64,000 nucleotides of DNA, taken from assembly GCF_009870125.1 (NCBI RefSeq), contig NC_046683.1, positions 57,551,869 through 57,615,868 on the forward strand. The letters run 5' to 3'. Position numbers and translations under genes: made by a program. The notes beneath the pieces are model-generated. The model was given only the letters and a program-made list of their open reading frames with translations. It was not told the origin of the DNA and did no database searches. The DNA comes from Drosophila pseudoobscura (taxonomy: Eukaryota; Arthropoda; Insecta; Diptera; Drosophilidae). Positions 20,980-33,700 of this stretch are shown piece after piece. Position 1 is the first letter of the stretch, and every line of letters begins with the position of its first letter.

Positions 20980-23170
20980 TCAGACTAATTCGCTCTTTGG
21001 CGTTGATGTTGCCGCAATGGCAAGGGAGTCGCTAACTTCACCGACAGCAGCCCCTTGGTTCCCACTGGAACCAGCAGCCTCCAGCAGAGAGCCAGCCTCC
21101 ACATCGCCAGCCTGACGCGCTGCATTCCGCTGACGACACAGATAAGGCGAATTGGTGGGTGAAGGCAGTTGGTTCTGAAAGGAAATCACCTTGAAATCAG
21201 CTTGTACGAAGAAAGAAGTGGAAGTTGGCCTTTTGCATACCAATTTATTGTTATTTTGGCAACAAGTGGCCTTGACACAGCCCTCATCGGTGGTGGGACA
21301 GTCCAGGGCACAGCAATCGGAGCCGCTCATGTTTATGCTGGAGGTACCATCGGACATGTTGCAGGCCTCGATTTCGCTAAACTCCGGCTGAATGGTGGTG
21401 GAATGTATGCCCTCATTGTGAAAGAACTCCTTGACCTTTTCAGCAATTTTCATGTATTCCGACAGATTGCGGCAGCTTTAAAGAGAGCGATTAATCATTA
21501 ATCATTGAACATTGAACATTTAACATTTAACGGATTATGAATGCAGCTTCCAGCTATTCCACTTACCGTATGTGTGCAGAGGCAATGATGCGATCGCCTG
21601 CCAGCTGCCACACATGAAACTCATGCACTGCCAGCACACCATCGACCTTCTCCAGCAGACGCTTCTGTATGGCATCCACCTGGATGTGCGTGGGCACAGT
21701 CTGCAGCAGAATCAAGGCGGATTCACGCAACAACGGCCACACAGAGTGCAAGATGAGCACCACCAGCACAATCGAAAGAGCTGGATCCATATAGAAGCGA
21801 TACTTCCACTTGGTCGTCCACACCACCACAGCACTGATGACCACAATGACGCTGCCCAGGGCATCGCTGAGCACGTGCAGGAAGGCGCCGCGCATGTTCA
21901 TCGAACCAGGATCATGGCTGTGGCCATGGCTGGACTTCTTGATTTGTTTCTTCTCCTTTTGCTTCTCGTAGGCATAATCATTCTGCTCATCATCGCCATC
22001 GCCCTCGTCCATGTTGGCCAGTTCGGTGAGGCGACTGTGGTTGCGGGTGAGACCGCCGCCATGCGAGTGACCATGGTGCCCGCCATGCTCTGAAAGAAGT
22101 AACACATTCCATTCTGTTGGCGGTACATGGATAAGGGTTTCGATAGAGTGTATATCTTACCATACAGCAGACACAGTCCAATCACATTCACGAGCAGTCC
22201 CAGGACTCCGACAATAACCAAGAGTTTGGGCTGATGGATTTCCTCCATTTCAATGAATCTGAAAATGAAAGCAAGAAAACGATTTCAAAAGAATTTCTCG
22301 GGCATTCTCTTTCGCAGTCGAGCATTGAATGTGAGCGATGGGATTAGTGGATGGTAGTCGATGAGGCGAGGCATCCTGGAAGCCGTAGCTGTCGTACCCC
22401 CCAACCAATCGAAAGGGTATCTGCTTCACCTCGTAAACGTATGCGGAGAATATGCGCACGGAATGCAAATTGAATAAGAGCCCAAACACACGTACGCTCG
22501 CACGCACACGCACACGCACACACATTGCCCTAGTGGCAGGCAGGCAGGCAGGCAGACAGGCAGGTGGTGGCATTAACACGAATAAAATTAAGATAATTTC
22601 AGAAAATGTAATCAAATCACGTCGACAAGCTTATGGCTTAATGCTCCTCCTCTCACAGATCAACTCCGATCGATCCAATCCGATCGAAACCACTGGGGTG
22701 CGGACTTTTAATATGTAATTACTCTCAATAGCAATAGCAATTGCAACTGCCGTTCCAAATCCCAATGACACTCACCGCTTGCACGCCTCAATGGTGATGC
22801 TGAAGCAGAGCGCCACCAGAAACACGGCATTGACCAAAGCACCCAGCACCTCGGCACGGGCCCAGCCAAAGGTGTTCTTCGACCATTTTTTCGGTGACAT
22901 CTGTCCAGAGAGAGAGAGAGACATTAAAAGAGGAGTAGGCATTAGAGCGGTGTATTATCAATAGGGCGGGGGCTTCTTGGGGGAGGGACGTACCTTCACA
23001 GACAGAAAAGATATAACCAAAGCGGCGATGTCACCCAGCATATGGAAACTGTCGGCCACCAAAGCCATGGAGTTGGTCACATATCCAACGATGATTTCCA
23101 CAAAGAAAAAGAACGCCGTCAGCCACATCATGGAGAGCAGGCGGCACTTCTTTCCCGAGTACTTGGCCAT
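20980..23170 (-). CDS. ZnT63C: ZnT63C, ZnT1/SLC30A1-like zinc exporter
   Basis: Cation diffusion facilitator that moves Zn2+ out of the cytosol, in flies at the plasma membrane of gut and other cells. Coding exons: 23170-22994, 22900-22776, 22258-22161, 22089-21567, 21475-21241 and 21174-20980, all in phase, giving 450 residues to the first stop. Six transmembrane segments can be read. The transport site is intact: HxxxD in helix 2 (ADSFHMLGD) and HxxxD in helix 5 (HVLSDALGS). A His-rich loop (HGGHHGHSHGGG, then HGHSH) lies between helices 4 and 5. A Cys-rich tail has CCALDCPTTDEGC and CC. A non-coding exon junction lies at 23,180, so the promoter is upstream, perhaps several kb. The 66-bp last intron (21240-21175) is in frame and stop-free. 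The terminal TGA is followed by C and a long open frame (separate entry). Confidence 0.88.
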
Positions 23171-24407
23171 CTTGGAGAAGCTGCAATTAGAGAATAGAAC
23201 CCATATCAATGAAAATATCAATCAACTTTTCCCAACTTTGATCAAGTTCATTCAACCAACAATCTGTTCGGAAAATGCTCTTTTCCAGGCACAACGGCAC
23301 CCAGGCAAATTGCCAACAAATTGAGCTTTTCAATTTGCAATTGTTTTACCATTTTGCTGTTGGTTTCAAACTGTTTTCCACTTAGCCTTTTGTTCGTTGC
23401 GTGGGGGAAAAGTTTTAGCCCAGCCCTGCCCTGCCCTGGCCTGGCCTGGCCTCCTACAGGCCCCGTATTTTAGAGAGGCACATAATTGAACTCGAAAGAT
23501 AGAAGATAGAAGAGGCAGCTCGAACCCTCGATAGAGGGAGGGCTTGGCAATTGTTTTGCTCCACGGTTGAATGGGTAGCAAGTGGTAGCTGCTCCTCCAT
23601 CAGCTACCGGGAGGTGGGAGGGGACACTATATACATACTGTATACTGGACCAAAACTCACGCAAATAACTGCATTCTATTGAAGAGCTCCTGCCTTACGA
23701 TTTTGATTGTTTCGTCTGGAGCCGTTGGAAGCGAATCAATGTTGAATGCAAGTGGATCGTCGGCATCGACCGAAAGGCGACACACTTGCCCAGCCGTTGC
23801 CAGGGGCGCCGCAAACAAAGGGGAAATCAGAGAAGGAGTATAAACAAAGGGGAATATGGTGCGACGAAGGGGGAAGAGAAGGGAGATGTTTTCGGGTGGC
23901 TTGGGTAAGAAAAACAATTTGAATTTCCACATGAAATACAGCACCGCACTGCACCGCACCGCACCGCATCGCGTCCGTTGGCTAAGCAACCTGCAAAAGT
24001 ACAGGCCGCACTCACTAAGGGGAATTCCAAGAACACTTGCACCTACTTAGTACTCAAATGTGCATGTATCCAGTGGGTATCGGCACTATCTTCGTCCGTG
24101 TTCTCGTGCGCTGTCTTTGGGATCTCTGGCTAAAAGTGAAACCCGACCAAAACTGATTACACAATCTCCCTCGCGTCGTTCTTATCTCTCTCCTCCCCCT
24201 GTACACCCTATGATCGGCACACGAGACGCCAAAAAAGAAGAGTTTTTTTTGCATTTTGATTTTTATCTATTCTCCCGCTTCCACGCTCCTTCCCCCCGCT
24301 CCCTCCCTGGGGGGCTAATGGGTGTCGTGCGCAGAGCATCGACTGCGGAAGGGGGGCTATGCCGATAAACGCGTACTTTGGGTGTACCGTTATCTTTCGC
24401 AATGGAA

Positions 24408-24531
24408 GGGTGGGGAGGGGGGGAGCGAGAATTGTCATCCTCTGCTGCAATTTACATCCCGTAGAGCACCGCCGCCATATGATGGGGGGATAGGGGGGGT
24501 CGAGGGGGATAGGGAGGGGGCAACTAGCAAC
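24408..24531 (+). other. G-quadruplex-prone G-rich block
   Basis: Two clusters fit the four-run G3+ pattern with short loops: one at about 24,408-24,424 (GGG T GGGG A GGGGGGG) and one at 24,484-24,530 with G6, G7, G5, G3 and G5 runs separated by 1-4 bases. Similar G-run clusters lie near 27,118-27,135 and 28,280-28,310. Confidence 0.5.
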
Positions 24532-27307
24532 TATTATGCTAGATAAACACCACCGATAAGCGATAAGCTCTCCCCGATTTGGAAGCTTGTGCGCAAAAGG
24601 CAAACACACAAGTGCCAGGCAGACACTCGACGACAACAGAACGCTTATCAGTCGAGAGACTGGAAAGAGAAGGGAGTGGGAGTGGGAGTGGGCGGGGCGT
24701 GGGCGTGGGAGTCATCGCATGGATACAATCTATTGTCGCTTACAATGTAAGCAATTTGCATCGAAGGCAAACGAAAGTACTATTCGTAATTTCTACTGAA
24801 ACAAAGGGTACCGATCCCCGGAAAGAAAGTTCATTTCGGAATACCCTGCCCCCTTCTATTTTTTTTGATCTAATTGTAATGAAATCTGAAAGACTATGCA
24901 CAGAAATGCATTGAGATTGAGCTTAAAAACTGAGAGAAATAGATAGACAGAAGATAGATATACTTCACGAGTTTGTGGTGGGAGAAGCTTCCTTTTGATT
25001 CTACTGATTCTTCCACTGATTCTATTATCCCCTTTTGAAAAGTATCAAAAATAGCTATGTAAAGCCCCAGAATGCACTCGTGTATAGCAGCTGGGGTTTT
25101 TTGGGATCAACACCGATGAAACCGTATCGTATGGCAAGTATTGCAGAAAATAAACACAATAAACAATTTATTCCGTAGAACAAGCCATATTCCGGGAAAT
25201 TGAACCAAACTAAACAAAGCAAAGAGCCAATTTATTGGGAATCAGAACTTATAGTACTCACATTACAGTACAGTAAAACACAGTAGGATTCGTATTTACA
25301 GCAGAGTCGAGTCTGCAATATTATAAGGAGGGTTTCAAGCGGAAGAAACCTCGCTGGTTCACACTTGATTAAATACTGCATAAACTACTGCCTACTGGCT
25401 ACGGCCTACCGCCTCTGGCTCGGCCATGTGCACAGTCCACCACTCCCCGTGGTACCTGTGTTCCCAAGGAGATAGGGCCGGTTGGGCCAGGCCAACCGAA
25501 TGGTCAACCGAGCGATGGCTTAAAATATGTCACTGGGAATCACTGATAGGCGGGACGACGACTGTGTGGCTCCGCTCCGTTAAGCTCTTCAGCTCTTCAG
25601 CAGCGAGTCGTGGCGATGGTCGAACGAACGGGCGAACGAACGAACGAAGGAACGAACGTGTTTGGCATAAAGCAGGTAGACAAGTAGCTCAAATTATGGT
25701 TAAGCCATTGATGAAATCAGCGCTGAATGCTGCCACTAAAATATCTTTGGCCGTTTAAGGCGGCCGTGTTGTGTCACAGCCGAAATGAAGAGCCGCCCCC
25801 GAAATTCACTCCCTTTTAAATGATGTTGTAATTGTAATTGAATTTAACTTTGACATTGGATGCGGCCTCGGGGCGGGTCGGTTCGGATCGGTTCGCGTCG
25901 GGCCGGTTCGGTTCGGGGGTGGGGAATACATATGTACATATGTGCACATGCATATGTATGTACGTAGGTGGTACGTGATTTGTTCTACATATCAAAACAG
26001 GTAATTTCCGGCTTTGATTTGTTTGCTGTCTCGCCCCAAGGATGTATCTCTACCCTTTACATATCAAATATATGCATACTTCTATGCTGTCCTATGCATG
26101 TGTATGTGTCGTACATTTAGACAGCACGTGACATGCGTGGCCTACGAAACTCAATTAAAATCAATTCAAAATGCAGCTCACAATCCACTACTGATTCAAA
26201 GTACACTTACAGTGGGTTGGGAGGGGGGAGGGGCCCACAACTCGGCTACGTACATTTTCTCCACCGATGGTCCACTTTCAGGTACACATACATACACACA
26301 TACTCGTATGTAGCTCTCCCACAGTCCTTGCTGTCGAGCGATAAGAGAATTTTCGGGCTGCTTGATTAGGGAGATGGATGGATGGATGGCCAGCAACAGA
26401 ACAGCAGGGGGACGACGACGGAGCAGCAATCACTCCATCACTCAAAAAACAAAAACCGCATGCCGATAAGCTAAACGGATTGTACGAACAATATCTGGAA
26501 CCATGGGAACATATGGGTATTTCTGATAGCGCTAATCTTCTACTACTGTGCTCATTATTTATTAATTCCTCTCTACCTTTGGCCTTGCTTCAGTGGAACT
26601 CCACTCGTCACAGCGTACAAAATAGAGCAATCAAATAATTATTTTAATGGTAGAAATTGCATGGCAGTTGACCCACAAACAGGAAAAAAAGGGCCACAAA
26701 AGGGGGAACTAAAAGAGAAAATCCCAGTTGTGCTGCCTACAGGCCCCTACCCCCCCGGGGGAAGGTTAAAGTGTGCTGGGAGTGGCTATGGAGTGCGTAA
26801 CAATGTTGCAGGAACCACCCCAGAGGCAGCAGAGGAGAGCGCACCTGTGACATATACAGAACCGAGCCGAACAGAACAGAACAGAAACACTCATTTGCAT
26901 GGATATATGTATCAGCTATATATAGACACAATTTGCGTTGGCATTGAATGAAAAAGAAATCCAATTCTAATGGAGAGCCCACTTGTATTAAGGCTCATAT
27001 CTATATAGATTCTAAGCCCCAACTGCCTCGTTCTGTCTGCTGCTTCCAAGATTAGATCGTTCTATGCTCCGCTCTCCTTTGTGCTGGACTAGGCATTGCT
27101 GTGGTTGGGAGTGTGGTCGGGGGCGGGGGGGGTGGTGTGGCCTTATCTGGACCTACGCTAACCCACATTCGTGGCTGCAGTCGTAAATTAAGTCGACTTT
27201 ATGGCAAACATAACCCACTTTTGATGTTTATTTCGGCTGCACTCAATATATTCTGACCAAATATCAAATGTGTGTAATTTTATTTAAATATTTAACGAAT
27301 AGATCAG

Positions 27308-27321
27308 GGTGCACGGTGCAT

Positions 27322-27355
<34 letters not shown>

Positions 27356-27362
27356 TTGTGCA
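27308..27362. repeat. 10-bp tandem repeat (GGTGCACGGT type)
   Basis: About five copies of a TGCACGG-containing 10-mer in tandem, with a few substitutions. Each unit contains the palindrome GTGCAC. It looks like a short minisatellite in non-coding DNA. Confidence 0.6.
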
Positions 27363-29884
27363 TCAGCTCGTTTTAATTTCCTTGCCACAAAATTCTGTTA
27401 ACACATATTGATTTTTCTCCCTCCCTCCCTCCCTCCCTCCCTCTCTCTATCACTCTCTGTTTCTCTCTCTAGGATTTTCTGCACTGTGTAATTTTGTCAG
27501 TAAATTTGTGCTGAGCATGACCTTTTAAATCGAATTATATTGTCTGCAGCTTGAACATGATAATATTAAACAAATTACATTGAGAGACCGATACCGAGGC
27601 CGGGAGATTTCCTTCAAGAACAACAGCAGCAGTGACTCAGAAAACAATCCGATAAACAGATGATTAATCCCCGTCGTTCTGCCCATATGATAATGACTAG
27701 CAACCGGTTATGCATCCGGGGGGAATCACACAGCACACACATACACATACATACACACAGGATAAATCAGGAATAACAAGTCCTAGACCCAGGCAGAAGA
27801 GCAGCAGAGGCAGGTTGAAAGGGAATCCCAGGGATTACATCAATTGTCAAAATGCAGATATCGAGCGCACAAATACGGGCCGAGGGACGTCTACCTGGAT
27901 GGAGAGGCACTGAGTGCACACCCGCCGCCCAGTTCGGTGACCCAAAAGAAGCGCCCAACGGCAAAGGGCCCGCGACAAGCGTGTACACGTTTACTTTTCT
28001 GCTGCTGCTGCTTCTGCTGCATTGTTCTGATTTCTGTATATACTTGTGGTAGGAAGAAAGGCGTGTATGTTTTTATTACTTACCGAAGCTGGATGCCTGC
28101 TTGGGAATCGAAGTTGGTGCTGCTTTTGCTTCACTGCCTGAATGGCAGCAGGAGGTGCGGCTCTGACTCCAACTGAAGTTGCTGCAAGCAAAAGTGTTTA
28201 TCGTTATATCGCTACACTTTTTATATTCACAATTCAATGAAACATATGTAGTAGTATATGCAGTTGTCTAGAGGCAGTGTGGGGGCGGGGTAGGGTGTGG
28301 GGTGTGGGGCACGGCACAAGTCGAGTGAAATAAATCAAAGAAGTTTCGTTGTGGAAAAATGCAGACAAATTAAGTGCCAAGAAAATTCGCAGCAGCCTGT
28401 AAAGTTATCTCGAAAAATTGTAAACTGCTCGATGGCCAGGCCACGCGCAAAATTCCTGCGCTTCTGCTGAGAGGGGGTGGTGCACGCTGTGTGTACAGTA
28501 AATATATGTACGTATGTATATGCAGAATGTGTGATAATTCTGCACAGTCACAACTTTGGTTTCGGGAATGGAACAGAAGACCCGTTTGTGGACTTATGCA
28601 CGTGCACTTGGTAGTAATTGGTCAATGGGCTTTCACGTTATCTGAGCCGTACCGATAATTGCTTTATTGGTTTTCGCACACGAGAGCGCACAGCCTCTGC
28701 TGTGAAATGAATTAGCGAGCGCGGAAAGCAACGAAAAAAGTGGCGCTGACGACGCTGTGCAATCGCGGAGTAAAAACGGACGAAAACTTTAGAATGGCAG
28801 AGAAACTAGACGCTTTAGATGCGCCGCTTAGTCTTAATCTGACTCTCAGAAATATACCGAATGTACGTCACAGTTTCAAAATATACCCTTAATATACTGA
28901 CGAACTATTTGTATTCAATTATTCCATCGTATTCCTCGAATTTTATATTCGGTGGAATATTACTAGTTAGCTAGAACCCTCAGCCATGAACACATCATTT
29001 TATTAACACATCATCTGATTAACGAATGACTTTCCAACAAGATTGCCTATCTTGAGCCTCTCATTTTTATTTACTTGTTTATAAAATAATGTTTAAAAAA
29101 AAGGTTAACAACAATTCTCCAAAATGAATTGTCTTACATGTTAACTACAGACTAACTACACATATTGCTACATATTAACTACATTTTTGTTCAAATAAGC
29201 CCCATGGAAGTGACAGTGTGAAAAACCTCCGTTATTCACTTTTTGACAAAACTTTTATTCCGACATTTTTGATTTAATTGAGATTTTTTGGCAAACGATC
29301 ATGAATTTGATGCAGATCACAAATACTAATTCCATTTGGCCTAGGACAGGGCTTTAAATAGAATTTCTACACGGTTTTTACATTGGTGCATTAGACAGGA
29401 GGGTGGATCCATAACGCTTAAAAAATACTGGAAAATACTATAAGATGTACATTTACAAGGTGTGCGAGCCAGATATGGTGGCAAGAAAATCAGTGCAACC
29501 GCGGATTTTTCGATAAAATATACGGTCTGATCCTGACAAATATTCCGAAATACCATCTCTTTATCAAAATGTACCGTAAATGCACCCATGAAAAACCAAA
29601 CTTAGCCGACTTGAGCGCCCTTTATTCAAAAAATGGATAACAACATGAGTTATACCTCGGAAAATAATAATAATAAGAATAATGATTCCTCTCTTAGATC
29701 AATCCTATCCTTCATCTTTACGTTAAAAAAGACCACGGTATCTTTCACCTTTAAAATTCATAATTTTCGTAGTAAATCGTTCTCTGTCCATGATCGGAAA
29801 TCATATTCCTTGATTGTGATACACAGCTTAATCATGTAAATGTTCAATTCGTATTTGAAATAAATTAGTAGTACTATACTAGTA

Positions 29885-30310
29885 TCGCAGTACAAACGTT
29901 TTGTAGTCTCTGCTCATATTGAAGTTTACATTATCGAAAATCTCCCGCTGCACGCTGGGCAGGTACTCCAGCTTGCTCCTCATCCCCCAAATCATTGCAC
30001 CACGAAGAATCAAAGCAGCTACAATCAAGTTCTAGTCTTCAATGATCAATGATCAAAGAAGTCGATATAATTCTTTAAATAGGGCTGCAGCAGGTTGGCG
30101 CAAAGCATGTGGCAGACCATCTCCGCCTGAGGTGGCTTATCATGCGGAGACTCACGTTACCCAGCGTCATAAGAGTAGCTCACTATTCCGCGGCTAGCAT
30201 TTTCAGCGTCTTCTGCTGCTTATACGGCCTTTGTGTAGAGCCGACGTGTCCCGGGGAACCGTTCCGCCTCCGCATCTGGACCAAGTTGCTTTGAATAAGA
30301 TCTAAGTAGG
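29885..30310 (-). pseudogene. Broken coding remnant, family not recognised
   Basis: On the minus strand, coding-like peptides appear in successive pieces separated by stops and shifts. A first piece (about 30,290-30,190) contains RNGSPGHVGSTQRPYKQQKT. A second (about 30,135-30,050) reads AEMVCHMLCANLLQPYLKNY and then stops. A third (about 30,020-29,895) reads GAMIWGMRSKLEYLPSVQRE and then IFDNVNFNMSRDYK. Base composition and peptide character look like former exons, not random AT-rich DNA. No intact frame spans them. I do not recognise the source gene. Confidence 0.4.
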
Positions 30311-30736
30311 AGGTACTCCAGAACGCGCCACAACCGTGATCTTTTGCCGTACGATCCCGCCACGTGCGGCTATTCAAACTCGTCAAGCAACTTGAGCGTC
30401 CGGGCAATGCTGCCTCTTTTCCTCTTTTGATGGCCTTCCATCCTGATAAGCTCCAACCGGAGCGATTAGCTCGTCCTGTTAGGTGAAAACCTTCTCCTTT
30501 ATCCAAAATAAAAAGTTTATTTGTCAAAATATTTAACAGTGTGAGCACTGCACTAGACTTTATTTAGTGCATGTTTCAATACCCATATATCGAAATATAT
30601 GTTAAATTGAATTTTCCTCTTCTCAAAATAGTTTAGTGGAGTCTTTTTTAATGGCACTACGGTCTCTGAAAAGATACAAACACAATTTGTCGGTTGTAAG
30701 ATAACGAAAAACACTTTTTATTAACAAAACTAAAAT

Positions 30737-33700
30737 TCAACGAAGTTGCGCCTTCAATTCTATCATGCGCCCGAGTACGCCTGGCTTGAGCACCGCCCCG
30801 ACATCGGATTTGGGCCGTCGCCCAACGGGTTCCGGGTCACACCTATCAATCGTGCTGCACGTGGCCCATTCTCGAGTCGCATTGTCGAACTCGGCGCGGA
30901 AGTGTACAAACTGGGGGGCCACGTCCATAAACATGGACAGCACACGAGCACGCAGGTCCTGGGTGGAATCTTTGTACGCGAGCCAGCGGCAATTAAAAAT
31001 GTAAATCCCCAGATCACAGAGCATGTACCGCAAATCAGATCTTAGTCGGGCGGACATATGGGGAAATAATGTTTCGATCAGCGGACCGCGTACGTTGCAT
31101 AACTTGCTGTTTATCTTGATCAAAGCATCCTCATAGGAACTGCCCACGATATAGCCATCGATCCTGTGCTTGATTATCTGTTCGGTTGTCAGTTCTCTAA
31201 AGTATCGATAGCGCTCCATGTCTCGAAAGATAACGCAACTCTGCACCTCAGGCGGGGGCCCCTTGTCGCTAATCTTGGCACTACCTGCAACAGTAACAGC
31301 ATTGTCATTTACCTTGCGCACCGTAACGTTCGGAGCATTCAATAGGACATCGAGCTGGGAGGATGCTAGAAGAGTGTTGCCCGACGCAAAATCCTGCGAG
31401 GCGGTGATTGTAGTCTCCTTTTCAGAAGCCACTGGCAAGGAAGTGGTTGGCTGCTCGTCCTCTAGGCCGCGGACAAAGTCGCTCGATTCGATGCGTACCA
31501 CGGCGTGGAGCGGCAGGGCCCGGAACTCGTGTCGCAACTGCGGCACCTTCTCGTTCAGACGCGGCTTCTTGGTGGCCACCACGTTTGGGTCAGGCATTTT
31601 ATGTTTTGGTTTTAGGCGTTCATTTAGAGGCGGTACCAGCGCCTCGTTTTCCATCATATTCAGCTGAGCCATTGCTATCGACGCAGGCGCTGGCAAAGGC
31701 TCCGGCTCGGGATCGGGCTCGGACTTGGGCTCGGGCTTAACAGCTTCCTCTGCCTGTATAAGTGCAGGCCGAGTCTCTATAATTTCTGGCTCCGTGGAAA
31801 TATTAGAGTGGTTTTCACTTTCTGGAAACTGTGGAAATGCATTTGCACTCGATGACGCAAGTTCTGTAGCTCTGCGGATGGTAAAGCAAGCCATGCCCGA
31901 AATTGACTCCTGACTGCCATCCAAGTTAATAATTTGTTCTTTCGAATCAATGCTCTCCCACATAAACTCCTGGCTGTTGATGTAGCTGCCGCGCATGTTG
32001 TCGAGGAACTTAATCGCCTCCTGCTTGACCGGAACCTGCATGCTCTCCATAAGCGGATTATTCTGGGTTTCTGGGATTTGTGAAGCCGGATCCACTTCGT
32101 CCATGTCCACAAAGTTGAAAGATTGAGCGTTGAGCTCAGTGGGCAGGCAAATGGATACTTCTGTAATTACAAGCAAAGTAGACTTCGTAAAGGCTGCGTA
32201 AGTGGACAAGCGCTACCAGGAAACCACTTACCAGATGGTGTGGGTGTGGTGTTGTCTGATTCAATAGTCATCGCCGTGGCCTGGCTTTCCTCCATTCTAC
32301 AGAGTCGCTCTGGGAATTATATTTACATTTAGATTATACCCACTAATCAAATGTAAGAAACTTACTTAATTCTACATCTGCAACAGCAGATTCATCCCCA
32401 AAGATTGGCTCATTTAGTGCTTCATTTGTGATCTTCGGTACTTGGCGTATCCATTGATCGTGCGTCCAGCAGCTCGCATAAAGCTGCTCACGTTCCTGGA
32501 AAAGCAATACCGCATCGTCGATCTGCCTGCCGGTACGATCCGCGTAATGCTGCTCAACAATTTCATCGAAATCGGTGTGCAGCATTAGATCGCTCCAATG
32601 CAAGATCTTTGGCGACAACTGCAACAGATCCAGAGACTGCAGTTCCACTCCTTTGCTGTGCAACAGTTCGCGCAACATGGGCAGCTTCACGTACAAATTA
32701 AATGGCCAATGGCCTTGGTCCACAACATGCTGATAACATCGCTGCAGCACGCCCTCGTTTTCATAGAGAGCCTCGCCATTGTGGAAGCTTGTGTAGGTGC
32801 GGAACTCCTCTTGGCTCAGCTGGAAGAGTATGCGCCAAATCGTGCTCTTTAGGCCGTTGCTTTGGAAGATTAAATGCTTGATAGTGTGCTCCTGTGAAGG
32901 GACAGACAGGGTAGGGTTTAGTTGTGGTTGCGCCAATAGCTGCTTGTTGCCCTTCCTACCTGGTGGCTCGGCGCGGCAAAGATGCCCACTGTTTGTTCAA
33001 GTTGTTCAAGCAGGTGGCTCGAAGTGACTGCAGATGCCGCAGGATGCACTGTTTTTTCTGTGCTGCTTACTGTTACCTCAGATGCTGGTGTCTGCACTTC
33101 ATTGGATGCTGTTACAGACGTAGTGGTCCCTGCATTCATCGTTTTTTCAACCTCTGGTAGAGTAGTAGAGCACTGATTGTTCGCGTTACTGGCTGGAACA
33201 CTGTCTGTTGTACTCTCTGGCACAGTGTCGCCCTTTACTCTGCTTTCCTCTGGATTTTCAACTTCCCCTTCAACTTCATTACAGGCTGCTGGACATTCTG
33301 CAGGTTCACGGCCAGTCGCTGCTGTGGTTTCTACGTCTATCGTTGCAGCCACTGGTGTAGCCTCTGTCTTCTCTTCTTCACCGGTTTCCCTCCTAGCTGT
33401 ATCCAGCCCCGAGACACTGGTAGCCGCTGCCTCATTCAAATCCCTTACCGTTTCGATTATATACTTCTCAACGACAGCTCTTCTCTCGGGACATGCAACA
33501 CGACGAGCTATGTAGGAGCTCAGATTGTGGGGCACGTAGTTGACCACGTTAAGCTTTTGCTTGCTGAAAGAAAGGAAGGGAGACAATGCATCTAAAGAAT
33601 TCTGCGGCCAGGAAACTCAAATTTCTTACCCATCAAGCTCGGCTTTCCTATCCGCATACAATCTGTCCACATCTGGAGTGCTCTGGCGCTGGCCAGATAA

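Larger units (their letters stand above)
23181..29880. other. Long non-coding stretch upstream of ZnT63C (likely 5' UTR introns)
   Basis: No frame in these 6.7 kb looks like a conserved protein; the open frames present follow low-complexity composition. Contents include ACCGC repeats at 23,942-23,970, very G-rich sequence at 24,408-24,530, GAACGAAC repeats near 25,622-25,660, CGGTTCG-rich sequence at 25,870-25,920, a 10-bp GGTGCACGGT tandem at 27,308-27,362, a (CCCT)n run at 27,417-27,443 and CA/TG runs. ZnT63C has a splice acceptor at 23,181, so part of this is probably its first intron. AT-rich ATATACC repeats appear at 28,845-28,910 and 29,500-29,590. Confidence 0.45.

Noticed and set aside
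23730-24640. Several overlapping open frames on both strands (for example 24,208-24,636)
   Set aside because: They follow GC/G-run composition and simple repeats, overlap one another in all frames, and show no domain or splice signals.
27844-28176. Open frame with a Cys/Leu-rich stretch
   Set aside because: The hydrophobic stretch comes from a CTG/TGC repeat and its frame is not supported by any conserved-looking sequence.
33177-33515. Plus-strand 112-codon Ser/Val-rich frame, repeated at 36,667
   Set aside because: It is the antisense of the Thr/Glu/Ser-rich linker exon of the repeat-domain gene. Its repetition only reflects the tandem duplication.
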